Below, one piece after another: positions 37,213 through 50,500 of a DNA stretch of 64,000 bases (the stretch's first letter is position 1; every line of letters starts with the position of its first letter). The notes under the pieces were generated by a model. That model saw only the letters and a program-made list of their open reading frames with translations. It did no database searches and was not told where the DNA came from. The stretch is from Trichuris trichiura (Eukaryota > Nematoda > Enoplea > Trichinellida > Trichuridae), in contig JBAJFE010000060.1 in the NCBI GenBank assembly GCA_037903355.1, forward strand, positions 186,001-250,000, given 5' to 3'. A program made the position numbers and the translations under genes.

Positions 37213-39303
37213 ATACACAAAGAACTACCTGACATAAAGAAGACGAACATAACTAACGGATCCATTTTACGATGGCTGCGAAGTATGAAAATAAAAATAC
37301 CACTTTAGGGAAATTAGTCTACCTTTCACAGGTGCCTCTGGGAATGTTTCTGTGACAGTGGAAGCATTGAGAAAGGTACGCGTTAAAGGAGGAAGACTGA
37401 AGGAGAGATAAAAGCTGTTTCGTTTAGCATTTGATATTCAGAAAAGCTTGGGGTTTAGATGGACTCTTGACAACTTGGAAAAAGCCTGAGGTGCTTACAA
37501 AGTACTACGGTCACGGTCTTCCTGGAACAGATAGGGAAGGCAGCCCAATCCTTTTCACTTTATTGGGAAATACGGATGTCGAAGGTAAGTCTTCCGACAA
37601 GTTGAATGCTAACTGCTAGCTGAGCCATGTCAGGTCTGTTTACTTCATGCCAATCGCAAGACTTCGTCAAGATGAGTTTGACACACATTGAAGAAGCGCT
37701 TGCTAAAGCGGAAGAAGCGGCCAAGAAAGTTTGAAAACAAACAATCTCATAGTTTTGCATACGCATCATCTTAGAGTGGCAAACCGTATGAGAAAGTACT
37801 CCTCATAATCGACCTTGACAACATGACAACATCACATTATACCTTCAAACCTTTCACTTGTTCCTATCTCACGGTACCATACACAAACGTACTTTCTTAA
37901 GCGCTTGAATTATGCTAATTCAGTTACTAGCTTTGTTCCAAGACAATTATCCTGGAGTGTTCAAAAAAATTATTGTAATCAAAGGTAAGGTTGTTTTCAA
38001 CTATGACGCGTTCGCATTTTGCTTGCAGCTCCTACCATAGCAAAAATAGCCTACAATTTACTTTTACCTTTCCTATCCTCCGAAACAGAGAAACTGATTG
38101 AGATGTCATCAGGTAAGTAGTCAAGCTAGCTCTTACTCATCTAGTAAACAGGAAAACAAAACGTTGAGTTAGTGAAACCTACTGCCAAATTCCTTGAAGT
38201 TAAAAGGAAACATTTTTCAAACAAGTAAATATCTGCGTGGATTTAACTCACAAGTAAACAAACTAAAAGTCATCTTTTGTTCAGTATCCAAAGAATTGCC
38301 ACATCCATCAGGTATGTACAGTTAATAATGCATTAAATTACAAGCAAGATGGATAATGCTTAAAAGCTTACGCAGCTTTTCCAGTTGCTGACACCTTCAA
38401 AAAACACCTCGTATTAGGATAGGCCTCTAAGAAAAAGAAGCCTTGTTACTACTTTATTCGAATTTAAGACACATGGAAAGAGTCACTGTTCCAGCACATT
38501 GATCCTGATCAATGGCCGGCCTACTGGGGAGGAAATATGACGGACGAAAATGGTGACGAAAAATGCCCTAATAAAGTAAGTTAGACAGTAAATGAAAGAT
38601 AGCTGTTGCAACATTACAAATCTACTAAGATCGTAATCGGCCAAGGACCTGTACCACAAATATACAAGTACGACGAAAGCAATGACAAAGAATCGTACAC
38701 GGAAGTAACCGTATACGCTGGCCACAACCATCTTGTCGAGATCAGCGTGGACGAAGCAGGATCTGAACTCTAGTGAGTCATTGGGCAAAACTGAAGCATG
38801 GTGATATGAAGCAAAATCTCAGCTGGAAATATAAAACAACGGGAGAAGACATTGGATTTGCCGTCTACTTCACAGATAACGAGGAAGCAACCGACATCAA
38901 AACCATGGAACCTTTATTTCCTTACATCCGGTTCGAATGTGCTCTAGTACCAATAGAAGGTGCTTTGGTGTGCGAAAAGGCAGGCAGATGTAAGTATACG
39001 CATGGTTGCCTCGCCAAATTTAAGCAAGGAAACATTAGCTGCATTACAATTCATTACATTTCCCGAATCACTGTACTAGGCAAATATGTTTAAACGCACG
39101 TTTAGAACTTCAACTGAAGAATATATGGGCACGACCCGTTAGTATTTTACTCAGTAATATGCACGCAACCTTTGAATTTCAACTTGGAAGAAAACTATCG
39201 ATTATCAAATGATTACGTTACAGATATTGTCGAGTTCGACAACTGCTACAGCTGGTTTTCGGCAAAAGAATTGTCCTACGTCATTCGAGTAAACAAAAAA
39301 TGA
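37213..39303 (+). CDS. SEC14-like protein, CRAL-TRIO plus GOLD (5' end missing)
   Basis: A cytosolic lipid-binding/transfer protein of the SEC14L group. Eleven exons join in phase to the stop: 37213-37282, 37332-37375, 37428-37584, 37634-37728, 37775-37873, 37924-37984, 38029-38112, 38469-38575, 38630-38772, 38823-38989 and 39224-39303 (368 residues). They give the CRAL-TRIO N lobe (GSILRWLRS, EALRKHLIFRKAWGLDG), the lipid-binding lobe (GLPGTDREGSPILF, VLLIIDLDNM, FQDNYPGVFKKIIVIKAPTI, YNLLLPFLS, WKESLFQHIDPDQWPAYWGG), then a GOLD domain (LVEISVDEAGSELYWKYKTT, EDIGFAVYF, YIVEFDNCYSWFSAKELSY). The family is about 400 residues, so roughly 25-30 N-terminal residues lie in an unrecognised upstream exon. 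Introns are mostly 44-53 nt. A 27-nt optional exon is listed separately. Confidence 0.93.
38285..38311 (+). other. Possible 27-nt cassette microexon in the SEC14-like gene
   Basis: Within the 356-nt intron 38113-38468, a TTTTGTTCAG acceptor and a CAG|GTATGT donor enclose exactly 27 nt. Its phase fits both neighbours, and it would insert about nine residues (V-SKELPHPS) after the EKLIEMSS helix. The family consensus is satisfied without it, so it would be alternative. Confidence 0.4.
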
Positions 39304-40431
39304 GAAGACCAAATATTAACAAGGTTTGCGACACCTCAGCGCAAAGACGGAATCAAGAACGGCTGTAACATATTTGTTTGACGTTCGCATGCATTTTCTA
39401 AAATAAAAGCATTGCAGAGTGCAAAGGCCTACTTTGGAATGCTTCGCAATGGTTCCCCACCAATATTCTATCGATCTGCTTCGGTTGAGAAGGAATAGTC
39501 TCTCGCAATTGCCAAGAAATACAAATAACTGTCCAGAACTATCACTGAATTACGAAGTAACCATGTAATACTAAGAAACCTGAGCATGTTACATCGTTTG
39601 CTTCAGGTCATTTCTATTTACTTTAAAATTCATTCAATTGCTCCAACTGCATATAAAGTCGTATACGGGAATATGAAACTGTGTAGAGTTCAAATCTGAC
39701 TTAAAATATCCTTACCGACATCGCATTTCTAGACGGCTTTACTTTAAGCGGAAGATTGGAGGCAAAACAAGCAGCTTTTGCGAGCAGCTTGGTGAAACGA
39801 AAGCCAAACCATTTAAAATGCACACGTGAAAAGAGTACCCACTTTTATTAGCAAATCTGTTAGTCCTGCAAGATGATCAAAGAATGAATTACTTAGGTTA
39901 AACATATCTGTATTAATAGCCATGACACCACATATTATCCAGAGAATAATGCTCAATGGGGAACATCTACGCCACGATAACAATTCAAATTACTTGGAAA
40001 CTTAATTTATCGCATAGGCTCGTATGCTTTCTATGGACCAATAGAAGAAAAACGGTTATGGAGAACTGAAACACTACGAAAGTATTTATTCCATCAGAAG
40101 TGCGTTTTTCCATAATCCTACGTGCTATTTATGACAACTTCACAATGTTATTATCTGCCAATCTGCACTACAACGCAAGCAACCACTGCATGAAAAATTA
40201 TACGGTACACTCAGCTTGTAGAAACAATAAACTGCGAAGTGTAAGACGAAAAGAGCATGAGGTGATCGAAACATTTTCCTTTCCATAAATTGCCCTACGT
40301 GTCTATAGGCTCCTGCTTCGCATAAGCAGAGCGCCAGAAACTTCAAATTACCAAAATAATGGAACGACAACAGAGCCCACTGGTTTCACAGAAAAACTTT
40401 AGACTACATAAAAAAATGTTTTTCGTTATAC
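39304..40431. other. Intergenic between convergent genes
   Basis: 3' flanks of the SEC14-like gene (plus) and the COX6C-like gene (minus). No gene recognised; overlapping chance ORFs at 40100-40370. Confidence 0.5.
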
Positions 40432-41098
40432 TCATCGCTCTTTTTCGGCAAGCATCTTCTTTACGTTTTCGGGACATGACTGAAGCAGATTCTTAGAGCA
40501 CATATGTTCCACCATCTTGTAAACATCTGCATTCCTGGAAACGCGAATTATTTAACACTGCATAAAAATTCTAAAAACCATCACATCTATTCATCCAACT
40601 GTTACGCTGCATATCTACGTGACTGTAACTTCTCAGTTCACTTGGCATTTCTCACACCCAATAAATGATGAATTACTCCCTTACACTGCTGACGACGGAA
40701 CAAGAGCAGTTCCGAAACGTACAGTATCCAAAGTGTTCTGTATTTTCTCTAACAATTTGCTCATCCATCCGTTGGTAAGGCATTTTGAAGTTTACTTACA
40801 GATACATCCAACAGGTCAAACCCGTGAATCAGAAGACCAACTATGAAACAACCTAAGCCTATTAAAAGACACCCCGTCTCTTGAAAATTACTCTAATCGT
40901 AACATAGCCATTACATCAACAGTATAACGCAACTTACTCGAAAAAATCACGCGCCCGCTTTTGACGTGGAACGAAAACCAACTGGTACACGGCCACGCTC
41001 GCTGTTACACTAAAGATGCAACCAGAAATGATCATTTTGCGCATGAACTTGTAACCATTATTGCGCAAACTAGCAGGTCTTGGTATCAAAGCTGCCAT
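40432..41098 (-). CDS. Cytochrome c oxidase subunit 6C-like
   Basis: A small inner-membrane subunit of respiratory complex IV. Two exons, 41098-40938 and 40534-40432, join in phase (GA|GTAAGT ... CCAG|G) into 87 residues; the family is about 75. It begins MAALIPRPASLRNNGYKFM, followed by a single membrane helix (MIISGCIFSVTASVAVYQLV), then a basic segment PRQKRARDFFENADVYKMVE, which matches the K-x-x-Y-x-DFY-x-x-YD region after the helix in COX6C. The tail (ENVKKMLAEKER) is diverged. An earlier in-frame start at 41185 is possible but less likely. The 403-nt intron contains a repeat copy. The call rests on layout and a short motif. Confidence 0.75.
40689..40718 (+). ncRNA. Hammerhead-like hairpin motif, copy 6
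   Basis: CTGACGA, C, stem GGAAC, loop AAGAGCA, stem GTTCC, GAAACG. The fifth core base differs (CTGACGA). Confidence 0.35.
40689..40880 (+). mobile_element. Dispersed repeat copy inside the COX6C-like intron
   Basis: Closely repeats 14027-14165 (GTGTTCTGTATTTTCTCTAA, GCTCATCCATCCGTTGGTAA, TACATCCAACAGG and on). Here only one arm is present, so it is not palindromic. It is headed by a hairpin motif. It lies antisense to the host gene. Confidence 0.85.
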
Positions 41099-42228
41099 AT
41101 TTGCAAAAATTCTGAAACAGGAAACATTTAAAATTAACATTTGTTCGTCGATTATTAGATTTGTGGCAACGACTAAGCCGTTCATCGCCCGCGAAAACAG
41201 AAATTATCCGCCACCAAAGTATCGTCATCTCGCTAGTAGACGCTATACCTAAAACGTTTCAATAGCCAAACGCACCTAGCCTATATTTGCTGCGATAAAG
41301 ATCTTCGTGCAAAAAGTCTCCTCAAACTGTATCGAATGCCGGGCTCCTGGTAACATAGTCGAAGTACTTACCATTAAATATACGCGCAAAATGTGCAGAA
41401 ACTTATTCAATAAAGCACTAAAACGGCATTTTTGAAACTCTCTTGTTTAGCATACAAGGTTGAAAGATGGCCTTGCTTTCTTCAAAAACGTAAAAGACGA
41501 TCAAGAGTTCAAAAAGCTCCGCTTTCCGTTGCAAAAACTTTCTCACTGCAAGCACGTTTCAATTAAACGTGCGTTTACAACTTCACCAAAATGAGAGAAC
41601 AAGTTAGAAAGATGGCTGAAAACAGGCAAACTACGTACACTTAGCGGTTGTATAGAATGTGGACTGACGTTCAAGTAACCTACAATGAAGCATTACTGCC
41701 GCACAGTATGTCCGATTCTTAACGCGTCTGTAGTTCACCACACGACGTCGTAGCGTGGTTTTATAATTTATTATTTTTTCATTCTGTAATTAAACGAAGT
41801 GTGCAGCAGTTTTTTAGTACCATTCAACCTTATTTGAACTCGTTCCACATTGCTTTCGTTCCAAATATAATCAACTTTGAAACTCTAGAATCTGCCATTT
41901 CTTATTAGCTTACTTTAGCAAGCAATTCATAAATAGTAGTCCAATAATATTTGAATACCAAATACGTAAAGTGAGATGCATTGATTGTAATAAGAGCTTG
42001 CATTTAACGAGTAGATCGCATTTTGCGCAGACTGGTGAACAACTGATTCAAAATCGTAGAGACTGCATTGATAAGGTTTTCTGTAAAGCTCGTTTAAGTT
42101 TTGACAAAATGGTGCTGTTATTAACAACCAAAACCGACAGACTTGTAATTTTCGTATGCATAACACCGCTGCCTAGCGGAGAGGATGAGTTTCTCTTTTA
42201 TCTTTAGCTTTTTTCTCCTATAGAACCG
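41099..42228. other. Shared upstream region of COX6C-like and mRpL43 genes
   Basis: Divergent starts about 1.1 kb apart. A TTTTCTCCTATAG acceptor just before the mRpL43 ATG hints at a 5' UTR exon within this stretch. No other gene supported. Confidence 0.45.
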
Positions 42229-42865
42229 ATGACCAAGGGAAAGTTCCGTGATTGCCGGATTTACGCATGGCGACTTAGCGGCTATCCGAAGGCTGTGCTG
42301 CGAAATGGAATAGGACGCTTTATTCATCCGCTGCAACGGCTCACTTTCTTCTTCTGCAAGTCGAGTAGCAACAGTGCTGGCGTTCGTCAGTTTCTGACCA
42401 AAGATCTTGTCGACTTTTCTATATCGCATCCGAGTGTGGCAGTGTACGTGCAACCAAAACGTTTCAAAAGGCCATGGATTTGCGGAGAATACTTGAATGG
42501 TCGATCGGCTTCGATTTCTGTTAACGGATTCAGGTAACTGACTCTTTTGTGTCCTAGAAGCATGTGCCAACGAGTACGTTGTGCTTAGTCACGCTGAAGT
42601 GCAGCAAGCTGTTTCCTACATGGCGAGTCGGTCAGGTTTTCCGATTGTATACTTCAAAGAGCCACAGACTACACATCGCCCAACAATTCAAGGCTTTTGG
42701 AACCCTTTCTACCATACGCCTACGGAAATGAATGTTACTTCATTTCCTAATAACGATTTAGGGCGCTGCAAAATGTCCGTGCCACTGGCTAGTGAAATTT
42801 TGGCGCAGCATTTTGGATCATCAAGTCAGTTGAAGAAGGAACCAACTTCCGATGAAACAATTTAA
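42229..42865 (+). CDS. mRpL43: Mitochondrial large-subunit ribosomal protein mL43
   Basis: A structural protein of the mitochondrial ribosome with a thioredoxin-like fold (L51/S25/CI-B8 domain). Two exons, 42229-42533 and 42589-42865, join in phase 2 (193 residues; family 150-215). Exon 1 has the family core: LRNGIGRFIHPLQRLTFFFC, SAGVRQFLTKDLVDF, HPSVAVYVQPKR and GEYLNG. Exon 2 has HAEVQQAVSYMASRSG and TIQGFWNPFYHTP, matching the conserved S-IQG-x-W-x-PF motif. The correct acceptor is the second AG (TTGTGCTTAG); the first (GTCCTAG) leads to a stop. The C-terminal 50 residues are variable. Its 3' end faces the PA28-like gene 97 bp away. Confidence 0.93.
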
Positions 42866-42962
42866 TTTGCAAAAATACATAATCTCGTTTGATCTGTTAC
42901 TGCTCATAACATCAACTTTTGAAGTAAACTTGATGTGTTTTAACGGCTTGATCACTTTTAAC

Positions 42963-43892
42963 TTAGCAATTCTCTTCAGGGCTGTTAATTAGGGTAACGA
43001 GAGCAATTAAATTGAGAAAGTAAGCGTAATCGCTTTGCAAACGGTGCAAGTTTAAATACGATAGCTTGCATTCATTCCAATCCATCCAGTTAATAGCCGT
43101 CCTCAAATCTTTGCAACAAGGTAATCGAATTAACTTAGTGATTAGATCTGCCCTTCTTTTGTAATATTTGAATATTCGTTCATTATATAAATAGAGAACA
43201 CCAAATCTTTCTCGTAATCTTTCTACTATTTCTTTCAAGTATCCTGCGTTGTTCGTCCTGTGAATAATGTCGTGTTGGCGCTGGATTGTTAGAGCAATGA
43301 TAATTCGGTACAAATCGTTGTGCGCTTTTGCAATTTGTTCCTTCAATTTTTTATGCAACTTTTTAACCGTGTCATTGCTTCCTATGAAACCATTATAGTT
43401 TGCCATTGGTATGTTTGTTCCTCTAAATACTCGTTCAGTGTATATGGGAGCGAGGTCTGATAATGTAATCACTGCCGCCTTTCTGCGTTCGTATTCGCTT
43501 TGCTTTTGTAAAGAGGTAAATTTTAGTTCAAGCTGAAACTTCTTTTGTTGGTTACTTTTCTTTCTCCAACACGCTCTTTGTCGTTCGTTCAACATCTCTC
43601 CCACTGTCAACTTTGTCTCTATGGGAATGAGATCATCGGGTAGCAGGTTGACTTCCTCATAGACGTGGCGTCGTTTTCGGCCAAATTTATCTAGAATATC
43701 TCTAATTTCGAAGATACGCCCCGGAAATTCTCTATTTGCGCAGGTTAAGTACAGATCTTTCAATATCAAAAGGCCATTTTTCCTATATGAGCGGATTTTC
43801 TTTCTGTTCCGCTCAGATGGACTATCACCTTCATCTGATTCTGAATTCTCTGCCGACTTTGAAAAAGGCTCAAGACTGTGCTGTCTATCCAT
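42963..43892 (-). CDS. Highly diverged PA28/REG proteasome activator, intronless
   Basis: PA28 (PSME) proteins form heptameric rings that cap the 20S proteasome. This 309-codon single-exon frame shows the family order although identity is low. Residues about 55-70 (REFPGRIFEIRDILDKF) resemble FFPKKLLEL. About 80-95 (EEVNLLPDDLIPIETKL) resembles MNLPVPDPI. About 157-235 corresponds to the second and third helices. The last 70 residues, with KYYKRRADLITKLIRLP and a following WMDWNE...LHRLQSDYAYFLNLI helix, align with RYYxxRAxLVSKxxKxP...DEKE...ELRNQYxxLHDMI. It carries an extra acidic, lysine-rich N-terminus (SESDEGD) and a basic insert at about 100-145. The lack of introns beside multi-intron genes suggests a retrocopy. 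A TATTTAAAT sequence lies about 20 nt before the ATG. Confidence 0.62.
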   Translation of the reverse strand: MDRQHSLEPFSKSAENSESDEGDSPSERNRKKIRSYRKNGLLILKDLYLTCANREFPGRIFEIRDILDKFGRKRRHVYEEVNLLPDDLIPIETKLTVGEMLNERQRACWRKKSNQQKKFQLELKFTSLQKQSEYERRKAAVITLSDLAPIYTERVFRGTNIPMANYNGFIGSNDTVKKLHKKLKEQIAKAHNDLYRIIIALTIQRQHDIIHRTNNAGYLKEIVERLRERFGVLYLYNERIFKYYKRRADLITKLIRLPCCKDLRTAINWMDWNECKLSYLNLHRLQSDYAYFLNLIALVTLINSPEENC

Positions 43893-44906
43893 CGATAATA
43901 AAGTATTTAAATACCAATTCTACTTCACTTAAGCTAGTTTAAAGTATCCAAATTTGTGTTTTGCCCACTGTTTAGTTTAACTTGCGCTAACAAGCGAAGC
44001 TCGGTAAAATTGTTTGAATGATCAATGGAATCTTTATCTCTTTAGAAAGATTTTGGCTTTTCATTTCTTTTTAAGCAGCATTCCCGTTTTCTGACAGTTC
44101 ACAGTTTAGCAAATAAGCCTCCAGGATCGATCTTAGCCAGGAAGACTTCTTAATAAAATTTCAAAATACAAAATAATGCGTTGATCAAATGAAGCGAGGT
44201 CAATCCATTATCCATTACGAAGTCTTATGTCCTTGAAGATTTATGTTTATCCTTACAAATGCAATATAATTATATCTGCAGTAGAACTTTTGAATACTTT
44301 GACTTTGCTTTCCAGATAAAGATAACATTTTAAAAGTTAAGATGAAGTTAAGAAGTGGCTCATTTGCTGAAACAGACTTCGTCAAACACATTTTTCTGCT
44401 GCCAACTTCTAAATTCCAAGCTGCTATTCCGTTCCTATGTTCACTTCGTTGCTTCCTAATTCATGTCAGCAAAACCTTTTGATTATTTAAGTGTACTGTA
44501 GCTGGTACTCTTCCTGGTAGTTTATCTGCGTACGTTGGGTTTGCGTTAGTCTCCCCGTTTTGAAGTGTCATTACTGCTATTTATCTTCTTAAAGCAATAA
44601 TTTCTGCGTTATCTCGTAATTTGTTCTACGCACTGTTACGCACAGTTCTTTAGTTAGTGTTGCCAGTGGTAAAAAATGCCTTTGAAAATTATGTGCTCTC
44701 GGAGTTACCATGCTTTAATCCTTCCACTTGGGTCCTTGTGCCTTGTAGGATGGGTTCGCCTGACCTCGGGTGCTCCAACAGCAGAGTAGTGCCTGAAATT
44801 CGTTGATATCTTTTGCTAACTATGTACTTTTTTCGTTGATATGGATAATTCATTTTGCTTCTTAACTCTTAGTGAAGTGCACTATTTAAATGAAAAATTT
44901 AACATT
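43893..44906. other. Divergent promoter region, PA28-like and HINT genes
   Basis: 1 kb between the minus-strand PA28-like start and the plus-strand HINT first exon. AT-rich; no further gene. Confidence 0.45.
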
Positions 44907-45011
44907 ATGCGTTGTTTCAGCGTTGCGATTTGTCCGCTGGCTCTTCGTGTCACGCAGGTTGCCGTTTGTTCGATTTTGAGGCAAACACCATATTTTATTT
45001 TAAAGCATACG

Positions 45012-46604
<1,593 letters not shown>

Positions 46605-46808
46605 TCGTCTGCTGTATCTATTGTTGGGCTGTAGCTTGGCGCAGTCTTTCCTCTGGTTAGTCTTGAATGTTTTAAATTCATTAAGTTATTTTTGGTTAAG
46701 TGCACATCCTATTACGGTTTAAGCTGTGAATTCCATTGAAGCTGCATTGCTGCACGACCTTAGTTTAGGTTAGGTACTTTTTCCCTCATTATTACTGCGT
46801 GTTGCGTC

Positions 46809-46814
46809 AATAAA
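46809..46814 (+). promoter_or_regulatory. Likely polyadenylation signal of HINT
   Basis: AATAAA 205 nt after the HINT stop and 116 nt before the frataxin start. Confidence 0.5.
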
Positions 46815-46929
46815 CTATTGGGTTGAACTTAATTTTTTCCCGCAACTTTGTTAAAATTATCGGCTTGTACTTTTTCCAAGTAGTCTGTATGCAGATCCAA
46901 ATAAGTTATTTTAGCAATCTAACATACAT

Positions 46930-47424
46930 ATGCAGAGAACTTGTTTACCGATCATGGTGTGCACAATGAAAAGGCCTGCTTGGCTCAGATACATGCGTCC
47001 GGGTGGTATGAAACAGCCTTGGCGGTCAAGCGTGCTACTATTTAAGACAAATAGCATTGCTACCAAACCGCAACCTTTGAACAGTGCACAATACGAACGG
47101 TTGGCTCATGAACTGTTGGACTCTCTTTGCGAGACCTTCGAGCTTCTGCCAGATGCTGTTGATCTACCAACCGACTATGATGTCTCGTATGCTGATGGTG
47201 TATTAACTTTGAAATTGGGCGGCCGCAAAGGAACCTACGTTATAAACAAACAAACTCCTAATAAGCAAATTTGGCTTTCGTCTCCCATTAGCGGTCCTAA
47301 ACGCTACGACTATGTTGATGGTGAATGGATCTACTCACGAGATGGCAAAAGCTTGAAAGAATTGCTGAAAGAAGAGCTGCGCCAATTGCTCCCGCAAAAT
47401 GCTGTTACTAAATTTTCCTTTTAG
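46930..47424 (+). CDS. Frataxin (mitochondrial iron-sulfur assembly)
   Basis: Frataxin binds iron and activates the NFS1-ISCU iron-sulfur cluster machinery in the mitochondrial matrix. A single exon of 164 codons. The first 50 residues are basic with no acids ([20 protein letters not shown]), as in a targeting presequence. The fold then starts [20 protein letters not shown] with the acidic helix, continues [20 protein letters not shown], and has the hallmark [20 protein letters not shown] and GPKRYDY, then helix [13 protein letters not shown]. The start at 46930 is the longest; 46954 or later in-frame ATGs would still leave a presequence. It lies 325 bp downstream of HINT on the same strand and converges on MCTP. 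Confidence 0.96.
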   Translation: MQRTCLPIMVCTMKRPAWLRYMRPGGMKQPWRSSVLLFKTNSIATKPQPLNSAQYERLAHELLDSLCETFELLPDAVDLPTDYDVSYADGVLTLKLGGRKGTYVINKQTPNKQIWLSSPISGPKRYDYVDGEWIYSRDGKSLKELLKEELRQLLPQNAVTKFSF

Positions 47425-47457
47425 GCTATCTTTAATTAGCGTAATTCATTTCGATTA

Positions 47458-47463
47458 AATAAA
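47458..47463 (+). promoter_or_regulatory. Likely polyadenylation signal of frataxin
   Basis: AATAAA 34 nt after the frataxin stop codon. Confidence 0.65.
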
Positions 47464-47599
47464 AATGCATTGCATTATCACTGTTCTGTAATCATTTATG
47501 CATTAAATTACGCAGTAAGCTAGCATGCAGTTTAAGAAACTTCGTGCGAGCTTTGCATACTTCTCTTCTGAACGCCAGGTAAAACGCAGTGAATTCAGT

Positions 47600-50500
47600 T
47601 TACGTAATTCCTTGTGAGCTTCGCTGTTTTTTGCTGCCAGATTTCGTTGTCCTAACTTCGTAGGGTACCTCCTCGAACATTCTCTAAAAAAATTTAAAAT
47701 TAATATGCAGAAGCTGTTTAGATAGGTTACTTGTTCGTCTTCTGATGGAATTCGAGAGAGAAAGTCCAGGAGTTCATTATTTTGAACAGCATTTGGATCG
47801 CGCAACCGTTTGGTGAACTTGTTTAACCCTGCGTACTTTTGACGTAAATTATGATGCTTACATTAGCAAAATATACCCCAGATTATAATCAGCCATCTTA
47901 CAGGAATGTAGTAGAGAATGAAAAAACCAGTAACCAGTGCCAAGCAAGCAATGGAGGACAGAAAGGGTTCTGTAAAATTGAAAAGGCTGCAAAACGGTAA
48001 TGTTACAGCTGAGCTGCAAAATAAAGGAGTAATCAAATCTGTGTACTTTCGTATACGTTCAACTAAGCAGGCTAGGTAACCTAACACTCCTTGTACCGTG
48101 CACATTGCTTCCTGGGCTGCGATCAACCTGCTTCGAAGACTTTTTCTTTCCTCCTGAAACTGAACTTCCAACGAATGTTTCTGCAACTGAATAATGTCAC
48201 CGTTTCTTCACTTTCTTCCCATTCGCTTTCCTATAAATCCTGAACCCATTATAACGCAACGGTATCCTTTCACTTACGCTGACTTTATTCTCGTCTTTTT
48301 CACCGGAAAACTGTTTTTTCAATAACCCTTGCGCAAAAATCGCCAGCAGCACCAATGGGACCATGTACAGTTGAAAGAAGTATACTACACTAGTAAACGT
48401 CTGCAAAATTACTATGTACAGTGAATTGGCAGCATAAGGTAATTACAATAAGGGCTAAGAAAGATTTCATCGGATTTTCCCAACAGAGTATTTGTTTGGT
48501 CATTGTGATCATTTCGACGACAGATGACGCGGAGCAGCGCAGACGGTTGACATAGCGCATAAAGATTTGACGCTTGAACTTTTCGTCCTGGCTAATGAAC
48601 TTTTTTTCTCGCGGCACAAATGTCCTCAGACTTGCCCGGATCTTCAAAGTAACGGATAATCATTGCACATTTAGACAAGACAACTTCTACGGGATTCCAG
48701 TAGATTTTTCCTTCCAACAAAATTCGTCCTTTTGCCATCTGTGTTAGCTTTGCATTTTTAAGCCTGTACCAACGCTTGCGCCCATCTTCGATCTGTAAGT
48801 TGCTTGTAACTTTACCTTTACGCTTGCGGTTTAACACGTATGTACTTTGTAAAGGGGAATGGCTACTTTTCCCAAGAATTCTGTGCGACCATTTGGATCT
48901 TCATCGTAGACTGTTACTTCGAGCACAGAATACATGTCTTTCACGTTGCTAAATAAAAGAGATACCTTGAGCATCTCCTGTTTGCTTCCTTTGCGCCAAA
49001 TTGTTAAATGACTTTCACTGACTCAAGAGGTAATTTATTTAATAGAATGAATGAAATAACTAAAAGCGAATCACGTCTCTAGTACTGCGTTATTTTTAGA
49101 AAAAAGATGAAAAGCAAAAAATAGTTTATGCAAGTATGCGAGACGTTTGATTTTTAAAAAGTTCTTTTTTTCATTGAAAGGTGAACGACAATTTTCCGTG
49201 CAGCGTTCTGCTAAGATTTGGTCGTGTTGGGGGACGAAGAACTTTAAATTAAACACTGCTTAACGAGTGCTTCGCGTGCCAGAAGTACTCAAGCAAGATT
49301 GCATGGTAAAATAGATATGTATGTCCACGGAACTCTTCTAAATCTGTCGCCTTTACTTTTGTTATTACTTGTTCTTGGAGGCTGATTTTGTACCTCAAGT
49401 TAGGGAAACATTTTCTTGGAGAATATTACTAGTAATTAAAAGCCTTACAACATGAATGTTTGGTTCCATTCTGGATTTAGTGTCTTGTATTCCGTACGAG
49501 TTTGAAACTGTGCATTGACCAATTCTAGTACGCAGAATGGATCACTTTTTCCTAAAAGTCGTGCGTATTCGCTGGGAACTTAATGATCTTCTATCGCTTT
49601 TCACCTCCAATATCAGCTGCGGCAAGTCCTTGGGCTTTGCAGACTGAAAAGTTTGATAAGTAACAAATATGCAGGAAGCGACTGCAACCCTACCAGTGAA
49701 CATTAGGCAGCCTACATCCTGAATGTTGCTGAACGATTTACTGAGCGACTAAAAATATTTAGCATTCACACGAAGCACTGAACTGGCTTCTGAACAGCGT
49801 CCGAAATTTCAGCTGCTGAATGTAAAATCTTTTCTTTCTAGACATAATGGTCTCTGCATTGTCTAATTAATATGGTAATATCCTATATTCATGACTGTAT
49901 ACTCATATTTTGTACTAACCCAAGTCTGTACATTAAAGAAAAGCTTTCACGCATTTTCTTTCTCCTTCTGAAGGCTATTCGTTGCCATATAATTCAAAAC
50001 AAAGTTCGGAAATAAAGCTTCTTTTCGCTAAATAAAGCTAAATAAAGCTTACTTTTCGTTTGGAGTTCACAAAAATGCTCAAAATCTACAACGAGAAATC
50101 GAAAAGAGTAGTAGCTAAATGCCCTGCTAAATGCACTGAATTTCGGTCCACACTTTATCATATTCCTGTTCGATATATTTTTAGGGAAACAATTCCGAAT
50201 GTTTATCATTATCTCAAAGCCTGAGCGGTAGATTTTTTCAATCTGAAGCTTTTAAACAAATTAGATCTCATCCAAGAAGTAAACATAAACAATGTTTGCG
50301 GCTGCATTAATTTCGTCACTTACGTATCTCCGCTGCAGCTCGGTTTCATTGATAGTGGAACTTGTACTCAGACAAGTTGAATTTGACACTGGAGAAGCCA
50401 AAGAATTCGAAAGGGATACAGTTAAGAAGAGGTGTCCAGCGCAATCTTGTAAATCGACCCAGCCTGCGAAGGTACCATCTTCTCCTATACTGTTCAGCTT

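Noticed and set aside
42121..42570. 149-codon minus-strand ORF
   Set aside because: Antisense shadow of mRpL43 exon 1, which has clear family motifs and splice sites.
42541..42588. First AG (GTCCTAG) as mRpL43 exon 2 acceptor
   Set aside because: Gives a stop after nine codons; the later TTGTGCTTAG acceptor restores the family sequence in phase.
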